Source: Pachyseris speciosa
Taxonomy: Eukaryota; Cnidaria; Anthozoa; Scleractinia; Pachyseridae
NCBI GenBank assembly: GCA_016490735.1
Contig: JAEMWC010000134.1
Coordinates: forward strand, 230,001 to 294,000
Length of the DNA: 64,000 nucleotides
Reading direction: 5' to 3'
The stretch's first letter is position 1, and each line of letters begins with the position of its first letter. The translations under genes were made by a program, and so were the position numbers. The notes under the pieces were generated by a model. It was not told where the DNA came from, did no database searches, and saw only the letters and a program-made list of their open reading frames with translations. Shown here in pieces: positions 25,201 to 34,245 of the stretch.

Positions 25201-28200
25201 TCTTCACTGGCATGTTCCAAGATGCATTGCAGTCTCTGCTTGACTGGTTGAGTGCAGTGGAACCTAGTCTCTCAACGGAGACAGCGGTCATGGGTGACCC
25301 GGAGACTGTACAAATCCTGATCGACAATCACAGGGTGAGGGCGTGTTTCATGAGTTTCTATTCTTAATAGAGAGGAGGCATACACGAAGAATAACAAAAA
25401 CAATTGTCCAAGGCTACTGCAAAGACTGATCAAACATCGTGGAAAGGCATTGTAGAGTTTCAATATTTCGGCTAGCCAATACTAGTCTTATCAGGTTTAC
25501 TAAGAAGAAATCACGAAGACCGAAAAGTAAAGTCCATAATATGATGAAGCAATGTGAAATGGTATCAGCTACTTCTGAAGATGATGCTCGAAGAGATAGT
25601 TTTTTGATCAAGGGTAGGACTTACGTTTGTTAGACTTCGATAAAAATTCATTTATCGCGTGGTGGTGAAAAATAAGTCTCATCGGTTGCCATATGGAATA
25701 AACAGCTCTTGCGATATAAAATGTGGACGAAAAATCCCGCAAAGGCCACTAGGTGTCAGTTTATGTTTTGGAGAGCTTTTGCTTCTAACATGTTGCAGGA
25801 TTATTTTCTGAGAACACAGTATTTCGGTTACATTTGATTCAAGACATGTACTAAACCGATTTACCTCTGCAGACGTTCCAGCGCGAGCTTGGTCGCCGCC
25901 AAGCGAATTATGACTCAGTGATGAATGCAGGCAGAACAATGATCAAGGAAAACAGGGTGGAGGATCCACAGAAACTGGAAGAGAGGCTGGAAGATTTGCG
26001 CGTGCGCTGGGAAGCAATCACAGCCTTAGCTGCCACTAAACAGGACAGGTAAGTAAAGTGTCCACATGACATCTTGATAGTGCCTGGGGTACCCTTTCAA
26101 ATCTGGTTGGTATCGTGTTTCGTCTTATATTTCAATTAGCCCGACTAGACTGCAAACAACTGCAGGAGAAACATCCCTTCCTCTTACACTTCTCGTATTT
26201 TGATTGTTTACTTTGAAAGATAGCGTGGAAAAGGTTTCAAAGTGGTTGTCAATAGTGGACCGTTTGTATTTACTGGCATCAGCGGCTTTGCCTCTTGTGT
26301 AAGAATGGCAACTGTGTGAAAAAGGTTTTTCATCAGTAAAACATTTCTTCATCACAAAATCATACCAGTAGTTAATGTGTCGTGCAATGTCCTCAGACGG
26401 CTGACACTGTCTTGCACTATTCATCTTGCAGACTGGACAATGCGCTAGTTTTGGCGAATGAGTTCGATTCTGCTGTCAAGACTGAGTTACATATACTGAA
26501 AGACTTCGAAGATACACTGAGAGGCCTGGGGCCTATTGCTGACGACCTGGAGACCATTGGCGATCAACTGAATGAACACAAGGTATGTAACGTTGTCACT
26601 TAAGCAAGCAAAGCAACAAGGAGGTTATCATTTCCAACGATTATGTCTCTGTTTTTGCAATGTCCGTTGTACCGAGTTAAAATCATATATAAAAGCATGC
26701 GTTCACGAATTTGTCGATTTATATATTAACTGTTAGCACTGGTAAAGCAAACTGTCTTGCTCTGTTAAATGAAACTCGAACACTCAATTGACTAAAGAAA
26801 GCTGCTGGAGTTAACCAACGTTGAGTTATTGAGCTCCACAAAGAACAAAGCATGAAAAACTACTTAGAAGGAGTTTGAATTCCAATTGGTCATTATAGTT
26901 TTCATTTGGTAATAACTGAACGTTTTCTGACCCTCCCTGCAGGCTTTCCATGATGAGCTGATGACAGAGGAAGTCAATGTCCAATCAGCGATCAAAAAGG
27001 GTCAGGTGATCGCACGGTTCTGTCATCCCAGCGCATTGCAAATTATACAGCAGTGGATTGCAAGACTTAAGAAGCGCTGGGAGGAGGTAGGAACTAATCT
27101 GATGCTTGTTAACGCAAGGTTGCTTTCGAGTCTGAGTCGGTTTTATTCTATAAAATAGTCTTTGAGAATCCAGTGCCCTCTCCTCTTTAAAGTTGTTGTA
27201 GAGCCTGTAGGTTTTCCACCTCCAGTGACAGGTTGAATAGACCCTATTCGTATTTTCCTTAATGAGCTGGATTTACCGTGTACACGACGCTTAAACGAGG
27301 GAATCTTTTCATATGCAAATGTCTTTCCCGCAACAGCATCCACTTCATTCTAGATCCAGTTCATTACCGCGAATACGAATATAATCTGTTTACAGTAGAA
27401 TTATTTCAGGTTTTCAGTCAAATATTCATGTACCGAATCATTGGTAAATGAACATGTTAGTAGAGTTATTGAAATGGCAGACTACTTTGCGATGGGAGCA
27501 GAGGCTGTCTTGAAAATTGTGTGCGCTACGGTTCACGTATTTTTGCAAACTTTCTGCGCCATGATATTTCTTGTTCTGCGATTTCCGCAATACTTCAGTT
27601 TAAATAAGTCTTGGGATAGTGATAAATTTATGAACGTCACACTCGCCCATCTTGAGGAACGTTTCCTTAATTGCGGCTGGCTTTCTTGTCAGGTGCGCAA
27701 GTGGTCAGTTCAGAGACTGACGCGACTCGAGGAAGAACAAGCCAAGCTGTCCGAAGAACAAAGCATGATGGGAGAACTCTTGCAGTGGATTGGAGAGAAG
27801 GAAGAAATCCTCATTGAAAAGGAAAAAGAGCCCATCCCTGACGATGACTACGAGCAAGTCATGAAGCTGCTAGACGACCATAAGGGCTTCCAAGAAGAAA
27901 TGGCTAAGAAACAACCCACATACGATCGTCTCACCAAATCCGTCAAACGGCGCGGCTCAGTGGTCCCTGCTGCCGCCCCCACCCCGGCACCACCGCAGAC
28001 CACACCAGATCACAAGCAAGGAAGACGCGGCAGCAAAATCCCCAAACTCGCAAGCCCGGGCACGTCATTCACACGTGAACGATCACGTGAGATGTTGACG
28101 AGCCCAGGGTCTTCGTTCACACGGTCAGGATCTACCACCCTTGATAAAAACCACCCAGCTTTGTTACATTTGTCGAAGCGGTGGCAGCATTTGTGGCTGC

Positions 28201-30990
28201 TTTCAATGGAAAGGCTCCGACGCCTTCAGGAGAAGTTGGAGAGAATCGCTATTGTAAGTTTCGAGCTCTTCCTGTCGCTATGCTGTTTGGATAAGGGTGA
28301 TGGTGTGGGATGAGACAGGATAACGTTTCCTCCTTTTCGCAGAAGTCCTAAACGGAAAACTTGCCCTGTTCATTATTTTTTTCGTTCTATCGTTTTTTCA
28401 AATATTTGGGGAAAGGAAAGGGAATTAAGAAAAGAGAGGCGAATCTAAATAATGCGAATGCTTCAAACTGTGAGCCAAAATGATGCAGGTCATGATGATT
28501 AGGTGTCCCCAATTAGCATAAATGCTATATCTTATCGTCACACAGTTATTTATTTATTTATTTATTATTGTGTCACAGTAAAATTAAGCTAATCAGGTTA
28601 TTTTGTGGCAAACCATCAACAATTCCACAAACATGAAGGCTCATGCAAGTCCCTTTCTCGGTTTAAGTTCGTTGTGACAACTTAATTTTAGTTTCTCAAA
28701 GAACGAGTGATGAACTTGATTTGTCTCAAACGTAAAGGTTTCTTTCATCCTTTGTCTTTTTCTCACGACATTCTTGTTAACTTCTGTTTGTTTTCTGCGT
28801 TTCAGAGACGCGCCTCTGCGAAGTTTGACTTTAACGAGTGGAAGAACAGGGTAAGCTTAACCCATTGACTACCGGCTGTTTTTACATTTTCGGAGTGATT
28901 TTCCACCCATAAACGATGAATAGCAATTCGTGACTCTTTATTTGAACTACCAGGGAAAAGTGGTGCTGTCCTAAGCCACTGGAGGCTCAAGGTTTCTGAA
29001 AACGTCATTTTGACGTAGCTATTTTTTATCCGTGAAGCGACAACAATGGCCCAAGTTCGGTTTGCTTGCGATTTCTGCTAAATTTACAGCCATTTTTCAT
29101 CTTTAGCGGCTGCCTGATGAGCATCATTAAGCGTGACGGTAGCTAAGAGTCCACTTTCTCAAAGAATCGAGCAAGGTGATGTACTTTGTTGTTGAATTTG
29201 GCTTGTTACTCGACGAACTGAGAATTTGGCCGGTCGAACACTTAGTACCTTTGGGACTCGACTATTGATGAATTTCTCGACCTACCGCCGCATATTTTGG
29301 AATTTCTGAATACTGAAGATCACCACAAGCAGGAATTTTTGGCAGTAGGTCGGAGTGGCTATGTGAAAGAATTGGGAGAAGGAACGGGTGCTGTCAAAAA
29401 TTCTCGTCATTTCCCAGCATGCAACGTGGTCTAGATGTTGAAAATGGCGGAAAGGCCCGAATGCACAGGAACAAAAGGCTGTATCTACGCTCGGGAGAAG
29501 AATATGAACAAAAAAAGTCATTTCTAAGCTAGAAAAAGGACTGAATTTCATTATGATGGTTGAAGTTTGGTTTTTCGGCGATGATTTCCTTAAAAAACAT
29601 GAAGGCAAAAAGGGGCATTTTTGTCGTTTCTCTTTGACGTTAAAAACGGTCAGTTTCGTTCTTGTCCAAACTCAAAAGGCCATATTTGGTAAAAATCGCT
29701 ACGTTTCTTGCATTTATTGGATATCCAAATTTAAAGGGCATTCCATTTCGTGCTCACAACTAACAGTTAAGGCAATATTCGTGCGATTGAGAAAGTTGCA
29801 ATGTTTTGAAGCATGGGAGTTTTTTACGGCCGGTTTTGGCCTGCACGGGTGCCAATGGGTGAAGAAAGACAGTGAAAAAATCAATAATTTCCTTTGATGT
29901 CATACTTTCTGAAGTAAGAGAATACGTCGTCGTCGTAGTTGTTGTAGTTGTTGTGGTTGTAGTTGTAGTTGAAATTGTATTTGTAGAGGTTGTAGCTCTC
30001 GTGGTTGTAGTTGTTGCAGTTGTTGTTGTTGTTGTTGTTTGAAAAAATGTTTATAATTTCATTGTTTGCAATACAGTTTAACACGTGGTTACGTGACAGT
30101 AAGTCACGCGTTCTTGATATCTTCCGGCGCATGGATCATGATCGAGATGGCAAACTCACCCGGGAACAGTTCATCACAGGAATCATTAACACAAGTAAGC
30201 TGTGCTCAATACTTGAACGTATTCAACTGAACGTAAGCACCTCGGTTTAGTTTTCCTTTTGTATTTTTATAAGGTCACATTCAATTCAATAGCTGGACCA
30301 ATATTACTTGAACTGCAGTTTTACGTTAACAAGAAGAGTTAAACGTGCTTTTCCCTGATTTTTTAGGTTTCCCTACCGAGAGATGGGAAATGGAAATTGT
30401 CGCCAGCAAATTCGAACGCGATGGACTCATTGACTACAAGGAGTTTATGAACTCACTGAAGGACAAAAAACCGGTAAGCACAAAATGCAAATTATAACAG
30501 CATGTGACGCAAATCGACTGCCCGGTGAAATGTGTTCCTCCGGGAAGATTAGTGATTAAATGTTAGACCAAAATACCTCTGAAAGTACAGAAAATTAAAA
30601 AGTACCAAAGAATAACTGACGATAGCGGGAACAGAAGAGAAAGCTGAAAGCTTGGGTTGAGCTTTTAAAATGTTTCGGAGAAACAACAAAATTCCGCCGC
30701 TAAGAGTCGTCTTCGTTGTCGTCGTCGCTCTTCTTGAAATATTTTACTGCAGCGGTGTTGCAGACATTTTCCTTTTAATGTTTTCATCGTTTCTTTCGCT
30801 CATTTTTCAGGCGAGCAAGAAACCAGAGAAGCCGAAGACTGTGGACCAGCAGATTCAGTCTGAAGTTGAACGCCTGTGCCGCAAGTGCGAATGCTCCATC
30901 AAGTTTCAGTTTGTCAAAGTGGCTGAGAACAAGTACAGGGTATGTCGAAAGAAGTGTACAAATTCCCCTTTGGAATTATTATTATTATTG

Positions 30991-31089
<99 letters not shown>

Positions 31090-31547
31090 AGGTTAATTTG
31101 GGAACAGAAATCAACACAACTAAGTAATTAAGTGAAAATATGGCTCAGCCAGGAAACGAACCTGGGTCTCCAGATTACCGGATGCCTTAACCACTAGGCC
31201 ACTGAACCAACCACACTGGGAACACGTATTTTTACTGTACAACACTGTGTGGCCTTTTTGATGGTAAGGTCCGAGGAGACAATTTCACACATTTTCTGCA
31301 ATCAGGATCACGTCACTACTCCCCGGTCGATCGGCGATGCACGGCCAAATCCTGAGCCATATTTTCACTTAATTACTTAGTTGTGTTGATTTCTGTTCCC
31401 AAATTAACCTTGTCTGTTTGTATTTCTCAGAAATCCCTAATGAATCGCCATCCAAACGGGAATAGGCTGGTGATCCTAAGTAATTAAGGCAATCAGTTGC
31501 TAATATATCCCCTCCCTACCTTACTATATATATAAATACATATATAT

Positions 31548-31618
<71 letters not shown>

Positions 31619-33381
31619 ATTATTATTATTATTTGTTGTTGTTGTTGTTGTTGTTGGAGATGCGTTGTTCTTTAAGACGTGACTATATTCGTTTCGACGC
31701 GTTAAGCGTGAAAATAAAAGAAATAACTTAAAGTTGATTCTTGTTTCCAGAATATTCGTAGTTGGTTTTGAAAAAATCAGAGAGTACAGAGAGTGGAAAT
31801 TAAAAATTAAACATGATCTGAAGCTTTCGCTTTTACGCAAGAGCGTCTCCTGAAAAAGCTCCAGAACTGATTTGTCGTAAAACACTGAGAACTGAAAAAC
31901 GCTTGATCGGCGAATTGTGCGTCAAATTTAACGTGAGGTGCATGAAAAAGACGATCTCAACCGGAACTAAATAAACTTGCAACAAAAGTTTGGTTATTCG
32001 AGTTGACGTTCTTTATTTTGGGATATCGCACAGTCCACTTTGATCACATTGCATAACTATTTTCTTATTCCGCCCCTCACAGTTTGGAGATTCCCAGAAG
32101 TTACGTCTGGTTCGTATTTTACGAAGCACAGTCATGGTTCGTGTTGGAGGAGGCTGGGAAACTCTGGAAGAATTCCTTCAGAAAAACGACCCTTGCAGAG
32201 GTAAATGAAAGTCTCATCAACCGCGGCTTACATGTTTGTGTTGTAACCTACTGTGATGCACAAGTTAGTAATCAGCGCGATTAACATAATATATATATAT
32301 ATATATATATATAGTTTGTGTGAGCTATGATTCCAGTCTAATTTCTGATCAAAATTGTCCTTCAGTTTAGACTTGGATTAGCGTTAATCGAGTTTCGAAC
32401 GCCCTGGGGTAGAGGGAATGTTCACAATAATCACGTAAGATTAACCTAAGTGAAGTTCGGCTCTGGTGGATCCGAGTCATCCCTCAGGGTGGTCTAGTGT
32501 AGATCGATCCTTTCCGAAGTATTCACAGTTGGGTCATTACCTACTTTGATCCGTTTTTTAACAAGGAATGAAGTTAGTAATCGTCGAAGATATTTAAACA
32601 CAATAGGACAAAGTTCATCGGGTGCTTGCGTGATGAAAACTACCTAATGAGATTATACCTTGCGGGAGACGTAACTGTGTTTGTTTGTTTGTTTTTTCTT
32701 TGACAGCTGCAGGGAGAACAAATGTCGAACTAAGAGAACAGTTATCAAGACCAGAAGGCGTCACACAAGCAATGGGTACGTTCGCAAGCAAACGACCATC
32801 CATTGCACGCGAGCACTCAGGGACGCAGCTTAAGGGTGCTGCCGCAGAAAAACCACCAGCTGGACCCGGCAGAAAACCACGGCTTGACGTTCAGAGCAGC
32901 GGTTACGGTATTCGCCGGAGAAATCCGGAGAACTTCGGCCACGTCGTGAAAAATCGGGAGAACTTCGGCAGCCGACTGGTCCTGCGAGGCAAAGCAGCGG
33001 CAGTAAGTTGAAGGGGCCGGCTGAAAAATCCCCTCCCGGTAAAAAAGTTCCTTCATCAAAAGTTAAGAAATCAGACAGCCAGACATCGCTCGGCAGCACA
33101 GGATCTCTCGAAGATGCATCGGACAGTCCTCGGGTATCTTCGGGAATCCCTTCCAGTGCAAGTAGCACCAGCTCGTCCCGCGTTCGCCAGATCGCCCACG
33201 CACTGGGCCGACAAGAACAGGAAGCCGAGAAAACGTACGAGGAAGCAGGGAAAGTCTTAACAAGGCTAAAGACGGGAAAGAAACAGCACATGCTACAGGC
33301 AAAAGAAGTACGACTGGAATTACTTCCAAGAGTCCAACAAAAACGGCAAAGAACGGTGAAGAGAAAAGTGGGAAGAAGTAG
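1242..33381 (+). CDS. MACF1/DST: Spectraplakin (MACF1/dystonin/Short stop family), 3' part, 37 exons
   Basis: Giant cytoskeletal linker protein joining actin and microtubules. Exons read from splice sites and open frames: 1242-1574, 2448-3434, 4215-4433, 4989-5756, 6196-6528, 6857-7189, 7663-8316, 8810-9142, 10168-10497, 11074-11400, 12282-12692, 13091-13330, 14066-14389, 14799-15128, 15301-15630, 15725-16036, 16305-16631, 17067-17381, 19080-19409, 19761-20090, 20479-20805, 21218-21550, 21991-22323, 22846-23172, 23459-23785, 24362-24528, 25175-25334, 25873-26048, 26432-26582, 26943-27086, 27693-28253, 28806-28850, 30077-30194, 30367-30473, 30811-30939, 32083-32200, 32707 to 33011 or 33381. 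All joins keep frame and use GT-AG. Domain order is spectrin repeats, linker, EF-hands, GAS2, Ser-rich tail, which is diagnostic for spectraplakins. The N-terminal calponin homology and plakin domains are upstream of the window. Family certain; assignment to MACF1 versus DST is not meaningful, since most invertebrates have one gene. Confidence 0.93.
1688..2107. mobile_element. CCAAT-rich inverted-repeat element, copy 1 (intron)
   Basis: Terminal inverted repeat GCGGTTTTCAATTGAGTGTC at the left and its near complement (ACACCTCAATTGAAAACTGC) at the right. Between them lie five ATTGG/CCAAT boxes. Relative to the copy at 41.4 kb it carries about 120 bp of extra DNA near the left end and lies in opposite orientation. 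No transposase ORF, so a non-autonomous MITE-like element. Confidence 0.75.
3680..3860. repeat. Short intronic inverted repeat with CCAAT box
   Basis: CTATGGTTTA at about 3723 is repeated inverted as TAAACCATAG near 3857, and ATTGGTCAAT occurs near 3711. Possibly a small decayed fold-back element; weak. Confidence 0.35.
9403..9474 (-). pseudogene. tRNA-Thr(GGT)-like sequence, copy 1
   Basis: Read on the minus strand it begins GGCTTGTTAGCTCAGTCGGT and ends CGTACAAGCC. The 7-bp acceptor pairs perfectly, the D stem is GCTC/GAGC and the T arm is GTGGG-TTCGAAT-CCCGT. The anticodon loop is CCGGTAT, anticodon GGT (Thr), but position 33 is C instead of the invariant T and the anticodon stem has mismatches. 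Animal nuclear genomes normally decode these Thr codons with AGT, so this is more likely a tRNA-derived repeat than a working tRNA. Confidence 0.7.
9665..9736 (+). pseudogene. tRNA-Thr(GGT)-like sequence, copy 2
   Basis: Mirror copy of the minus-strand tRNA-like sequence at 9403-9474, differing at one position in the 3' side of the anticodon stem (CGCAG instead of CACAG), which restores one pair. Same GGT anticodon and C33. Intact A-box (TTAGCTCAGT--GGTAGAGC) and B-box (GGTTCGAATCC), so it could still attract RNA polymerase III. Confidence 0.7.
13530..13895. mobile_element. Nested palindromic MITE-like element in intron 12
   Basis: Outer inverted repeat TAAAATAAATCTTTGCACCT at 13530 and its complement ending at 13895; inner 13643-13791 is a second palindrome with arms ACGACCGAGTCAGAAGGGGC / complement. 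No ORF. Confidence 0.7.
14447..14480. repeat. Perfect 16-bp-stem hairpin
   Basis: GAACTGATACTAAACA is followed by its reverse complement with only two bases between the arms, inside intron 13. Confidence 0.75.
16698..16920. mobile_element. CCAAT-rich inverted-repeat element, copy 2 (intron 17, decayed)
   Basis: GGGGTTTTAAGGTGAGTGTC at the left and TACGACACTCTATTAAAAAC at the right resemble the termini of the elements at 1688 and 41414. It keeps TGATTGGGTGG and GCGATTGGCTGGAGTTATTG. Shortened and diverged. Confidence 0.6.
17382..19079 (+). other. Intron 18, 1.7 kb, no gene seen
   Basis: Multiple stops in all frames and AT-rich; no repeat structure or RNA gene recognised. Donor GTGAGT, acceptor TTCTTGCAG. 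Confidence 0.6.
24362..27086 (+). other. Last spectrin repeats, exons 26-30, with two repeats split by phase-2 introns
   Basis: Exons 26+27 (167+160 nt) and 28+29 (176+151 nt) each total 327 nt, one 109-residue repeat, cut by a phase-2 intron at the same place (an Arg codon split AG|A just before the second helix). Exon 30 (48 codons, ending RWEE) joins exon 31 (VRKW) to complete the next repeat. The matching unusual intron in two adjacent repeats suggests a tandem copy of a two-exon unit. Confidence 0.82.
25661..25724 (+). repeat. Dispersed repeat segment shared with 40462-40525
   Basis: GGTGGTGAAAAATAAG, ATCGGTTGCCATA-GGAAT and AACAGCTCTTG-GATATAAAA recur in the same order at 40462-40525 with a few differences. 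Unknown family. Confidence 0.65.
27693..28253 (+). other. Exon 31: last spectrin repeat interrupted by a Ser/Pro/basic linker with a SKIP motif
   Basis: This 187-codon exon starts inside a spectrin repeat ([16 protein letters not shown]), contains [11 protein letters not shown] and [11 protein letters not shown] as in vertebrate spectraplakins (EPIPQ..., KQPDVDRVTK), then a linker of roughly 65 residues, then resumes with [20 protein letters not shown] (family form: LSARWQQVWLLALERQRKL). The linker is rich in Ser, Pro, Arg and Lys, has RRGSKIPK at 28023-28046 (SKIP at 28032-28043) and two near-identical [16 protein letters not shown] motifs. SxIP in basic, Ser/Pro-rich context is the EB1-binding signature; function here is inferred. 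Confidence 0.85.
28806..28850 (+). other. Exon 32, 15 codons, hinge to EF-hands
   Basis: Encodes [15 protein letters not shown], matching the ANFDFDVWRKK segment just before the EF-hands in vertebrate spectraplakins. Acceptor TTTCAG, donor GTAAGC; phase 0 on both sides. A 1.2-kb intron (28851-30076) follows, with no recognised gene and an imperfect GTT/GTA repeat at its end. Confidence 0.8.
29926..30040 (+). repeat. Imperfect GTT/GTA trinucleotide tract
   Basis: About 115 bp of GTTGTA/GTTGTG/GTCGTC-type triplets ending about 35 bp before the EF-hand exon. Open frames through it are low-complexity and not genes. Confidence 0.8.
30077..30473 (+). other. EF-hand pair (exons 33-34), both loops non-canonical
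   Basis: Exon 33 encodes [23 protein letters not shown]. The loop [12 protein letters not shown] has Gln at position 12, where a calcium-binding loop needs Glu. Exon 34 encodes [26 protein letters not shown]. The loop is two residues shorter than the family form (DRDGDGYIDYYE). The exons join in phase 1 through a Ser codon (A|GT). In vertebrate relatives the EF-hands bind calcium and sit next to GAS2; here calcium binding is doubtful (inference). Both reading frames and splice sites are clean. Confidence 0.9.
30991..31086. repeat. (TA)n microsatellite, about 48 units
   Basis: Uninterrupted alternating TA, starting about 50 bp after the donor site of exon 35. Likely polymorphic and able to form a cruciform. 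Confidence 0.95.
31089..31411. mobile_element. Fold-back element with perfect 60-bp terminal inverted repeats and a tRNA-like core
   Basis: 31089-31148 (AAGGTTAATTTGGGAACAGA...) is exactly the reverse complement of 31352-31411. The interior holds a tRNA-like sequence and about 140 bp of unique DNA. It lies between two (TA)n tracts in the GAS2 intron. Confidence 0.85.
31142..31208 (-). pseudogene. tRNA-like sequence inside the fold-back element
   Basis: On the minus strand: GGTTCAGTGGCCTAGTGGTT at the start, A-box TAGTGGTTAAGGC, B-box/T arm CCAGGTTCGTTTCCTGG, and the end CTGAGCC pairing with GGTTCAG. The anticodon arm is collapsed (TCCGG-TAAT-CTGGA, a 4-nt loop), so no anticodon can be assigned. 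About 67 nt. Not a functional tRNA; possibly a polymerase III promoter. Confidence 0.6.
31525..31655. repeat. (TA)n then (TTA)n/(TTG)n microsatellites
   Basis: A long TA tract to about 31612, then several ATT triplets and nine GTT triplets. Simple sequence only. Confidence 0.9.
32707..33381 (+). other. C-terminal Ser/Thr/Lys-rich tail exon; reading frame changes twice
   Basis: Begins [18 protein letters not shown], clearly homologous to ARGRTNIELREKFILPEG of MACF1. The frame carrying this reaches a stop at 33009-33011. Another frame, open from about 32877, carries [18 protein letters not shown] then [19 protein letters not shown], recalling SSGSKLKRP and Ser-rich tail text of MACF1. A third frame from about 33169 to a TAG at 33379-33381 carries [20 protein letters not shown] and a Lys-rich end. 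Each change equals loss of one base. Possible causes: sequence error, a real lesion, or unrecognised splicing. If the first stop is used, the protein ends at 33011. Confidence 0.7.
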
Positions 33382-34245
33382 ATGAGTTAAAATGTTAATT
33401 GTGTTTAAATTTTGTTTTGTTAATTGAAGAGTGGAAAATACAACATAGGCATGTTGAAATGTGATTGGTGGTCTTGAGTAATTTTGGAGAGTAAGAAAGG
33501 AAAGTATTAAGTTAATTAAGCAACATAGGTATATCAATATTTCACTTAAAAAGTCGTTTATAGGAATTAATAACACCAACCACAACATGCAAGCATTTTC
33601 GTCCTTATTTTCGTAATTGTAACAAGATTAACAACAGTCACTTTTGATAATTTTTTTTATACCGTGTAAAGACAAAGCAAGGCCTGTTAAATTCGCTGCT
33701 GTTACTAAAACACCACAAGAAATACTGGCCCAGTTGTAACATAACCTTTTTGGGAACGTAGTAGAAACCTAAGTTAAGAGGACGACGTTTTCGAACAATA
33801 ATATTTGTTGAAAATAAATGTGTATAGTTTGAATGAGATTCGCTAATGAACTATTTAAGTAGAAATTAATATTGTAATGTGTGAACATTTCTCAAGGCGC
33901 TGTCCATGTTTTGTGTTAAATAGAGCAAAAATTTCACTTAGTTTCTGTGTTTTTTCAATGTCTAATTAAGCTATAAACATTTTTTAGGAGTTCAATATAA
34001 GATAATTTTCTATGAACGCGTTCGTTTTTCATTTAACGTGGATACAATGATTATCTTTCATGAACAACCTAGTAAATGGAGCGCACTTACTAGTAACGTA
34101 ACGTACAGCGCAATGTTTTTTAAACTGAATGGGTACTTTTTTTTTTCCCGCAACTCTGGTTGAAAAGATGCGTTGCTCGGTGAGTTTGGATTCAAAAAGG
34201 AGTTACAAAAAGAAGCGATAATTCAGCACAGTCCCTGTTACACAC
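33382..34245 (+). promoter_or_regulatory. Probable 3' UTR of the spectraplakin gene and AT-rich flank; AATAAA at 33813
   Basis: After the TAG at 33379 the sequence is AT-rich and non-coding. A consensus polyadenylation signal AATAAA lies at 33813-33818, 432 nt after the stop, followed by T/G-rich DNA (TGTGTATAGTTTG). This is the best candidate end of the transcript. Nothing else recognised up to the Penelope remnant. Confidence 0.5.

Larger units (their letters stand above)
30811..32200 (+). other. GAS2/GAR microtubule-binding domain (exons 35-36)
   Basis: Exon 35 (30811-30939) gives [20 protein letters not shown]...ENKYR and exon 36 (32083-32200) gives [20 protein letters not shown] then [19 protein letters not shown]. 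The second part is almost identical to MACF1 and Shot. The zinc-site Cys residues (CRKCEC... and DPCR) are present. The six-residue FFLGNQ insert between KYR and FGDSQ known from some vertebrate isoforms is absent. The intron between the exons (30940-32082) holds two long (TA)n tracts and a fold-back element. Confidence 0.93.

Noticed and set aside
27441..27692. Frame extending exon 31 upstream ([16 protein letters not shown]...)
   Set aside because: A clean acceptor at 27691-27692 joins exon 30 (RWEE) to VRKW in frame and matches the family; the upstream part is intron.
30670..31131. 153-codon frame with Tyr-Ile repeat
   Set aside because: It contains genuine GAS2 exon 30811-30939 but runs into the (TA)n intron; only the exon is coding.
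33003..33156. Intron from GTAAGT at 33003 to a CAG near 33156
   Set aside because: Joining gives an immediate stop in the continuing frame, and the removed DNA carries family-like tail sequence ([15 protein letters not shown]).
33008..33385. Frame ending RKVGRSR as the true C-terminus
   Set aside because: Its last third ([20 protein letters not shown] on) is unlike spectraplakin tails, while another frame there gives a Ser/Thr/Lys-rich end resembling the family; not settled, so kept as an alternative only.
32830..33588. 252-codon minus-strand frame opposite the spectraplakin tail
   Set aside because: Shadow of the GC-richer coding tail; no domain and no splice signals.
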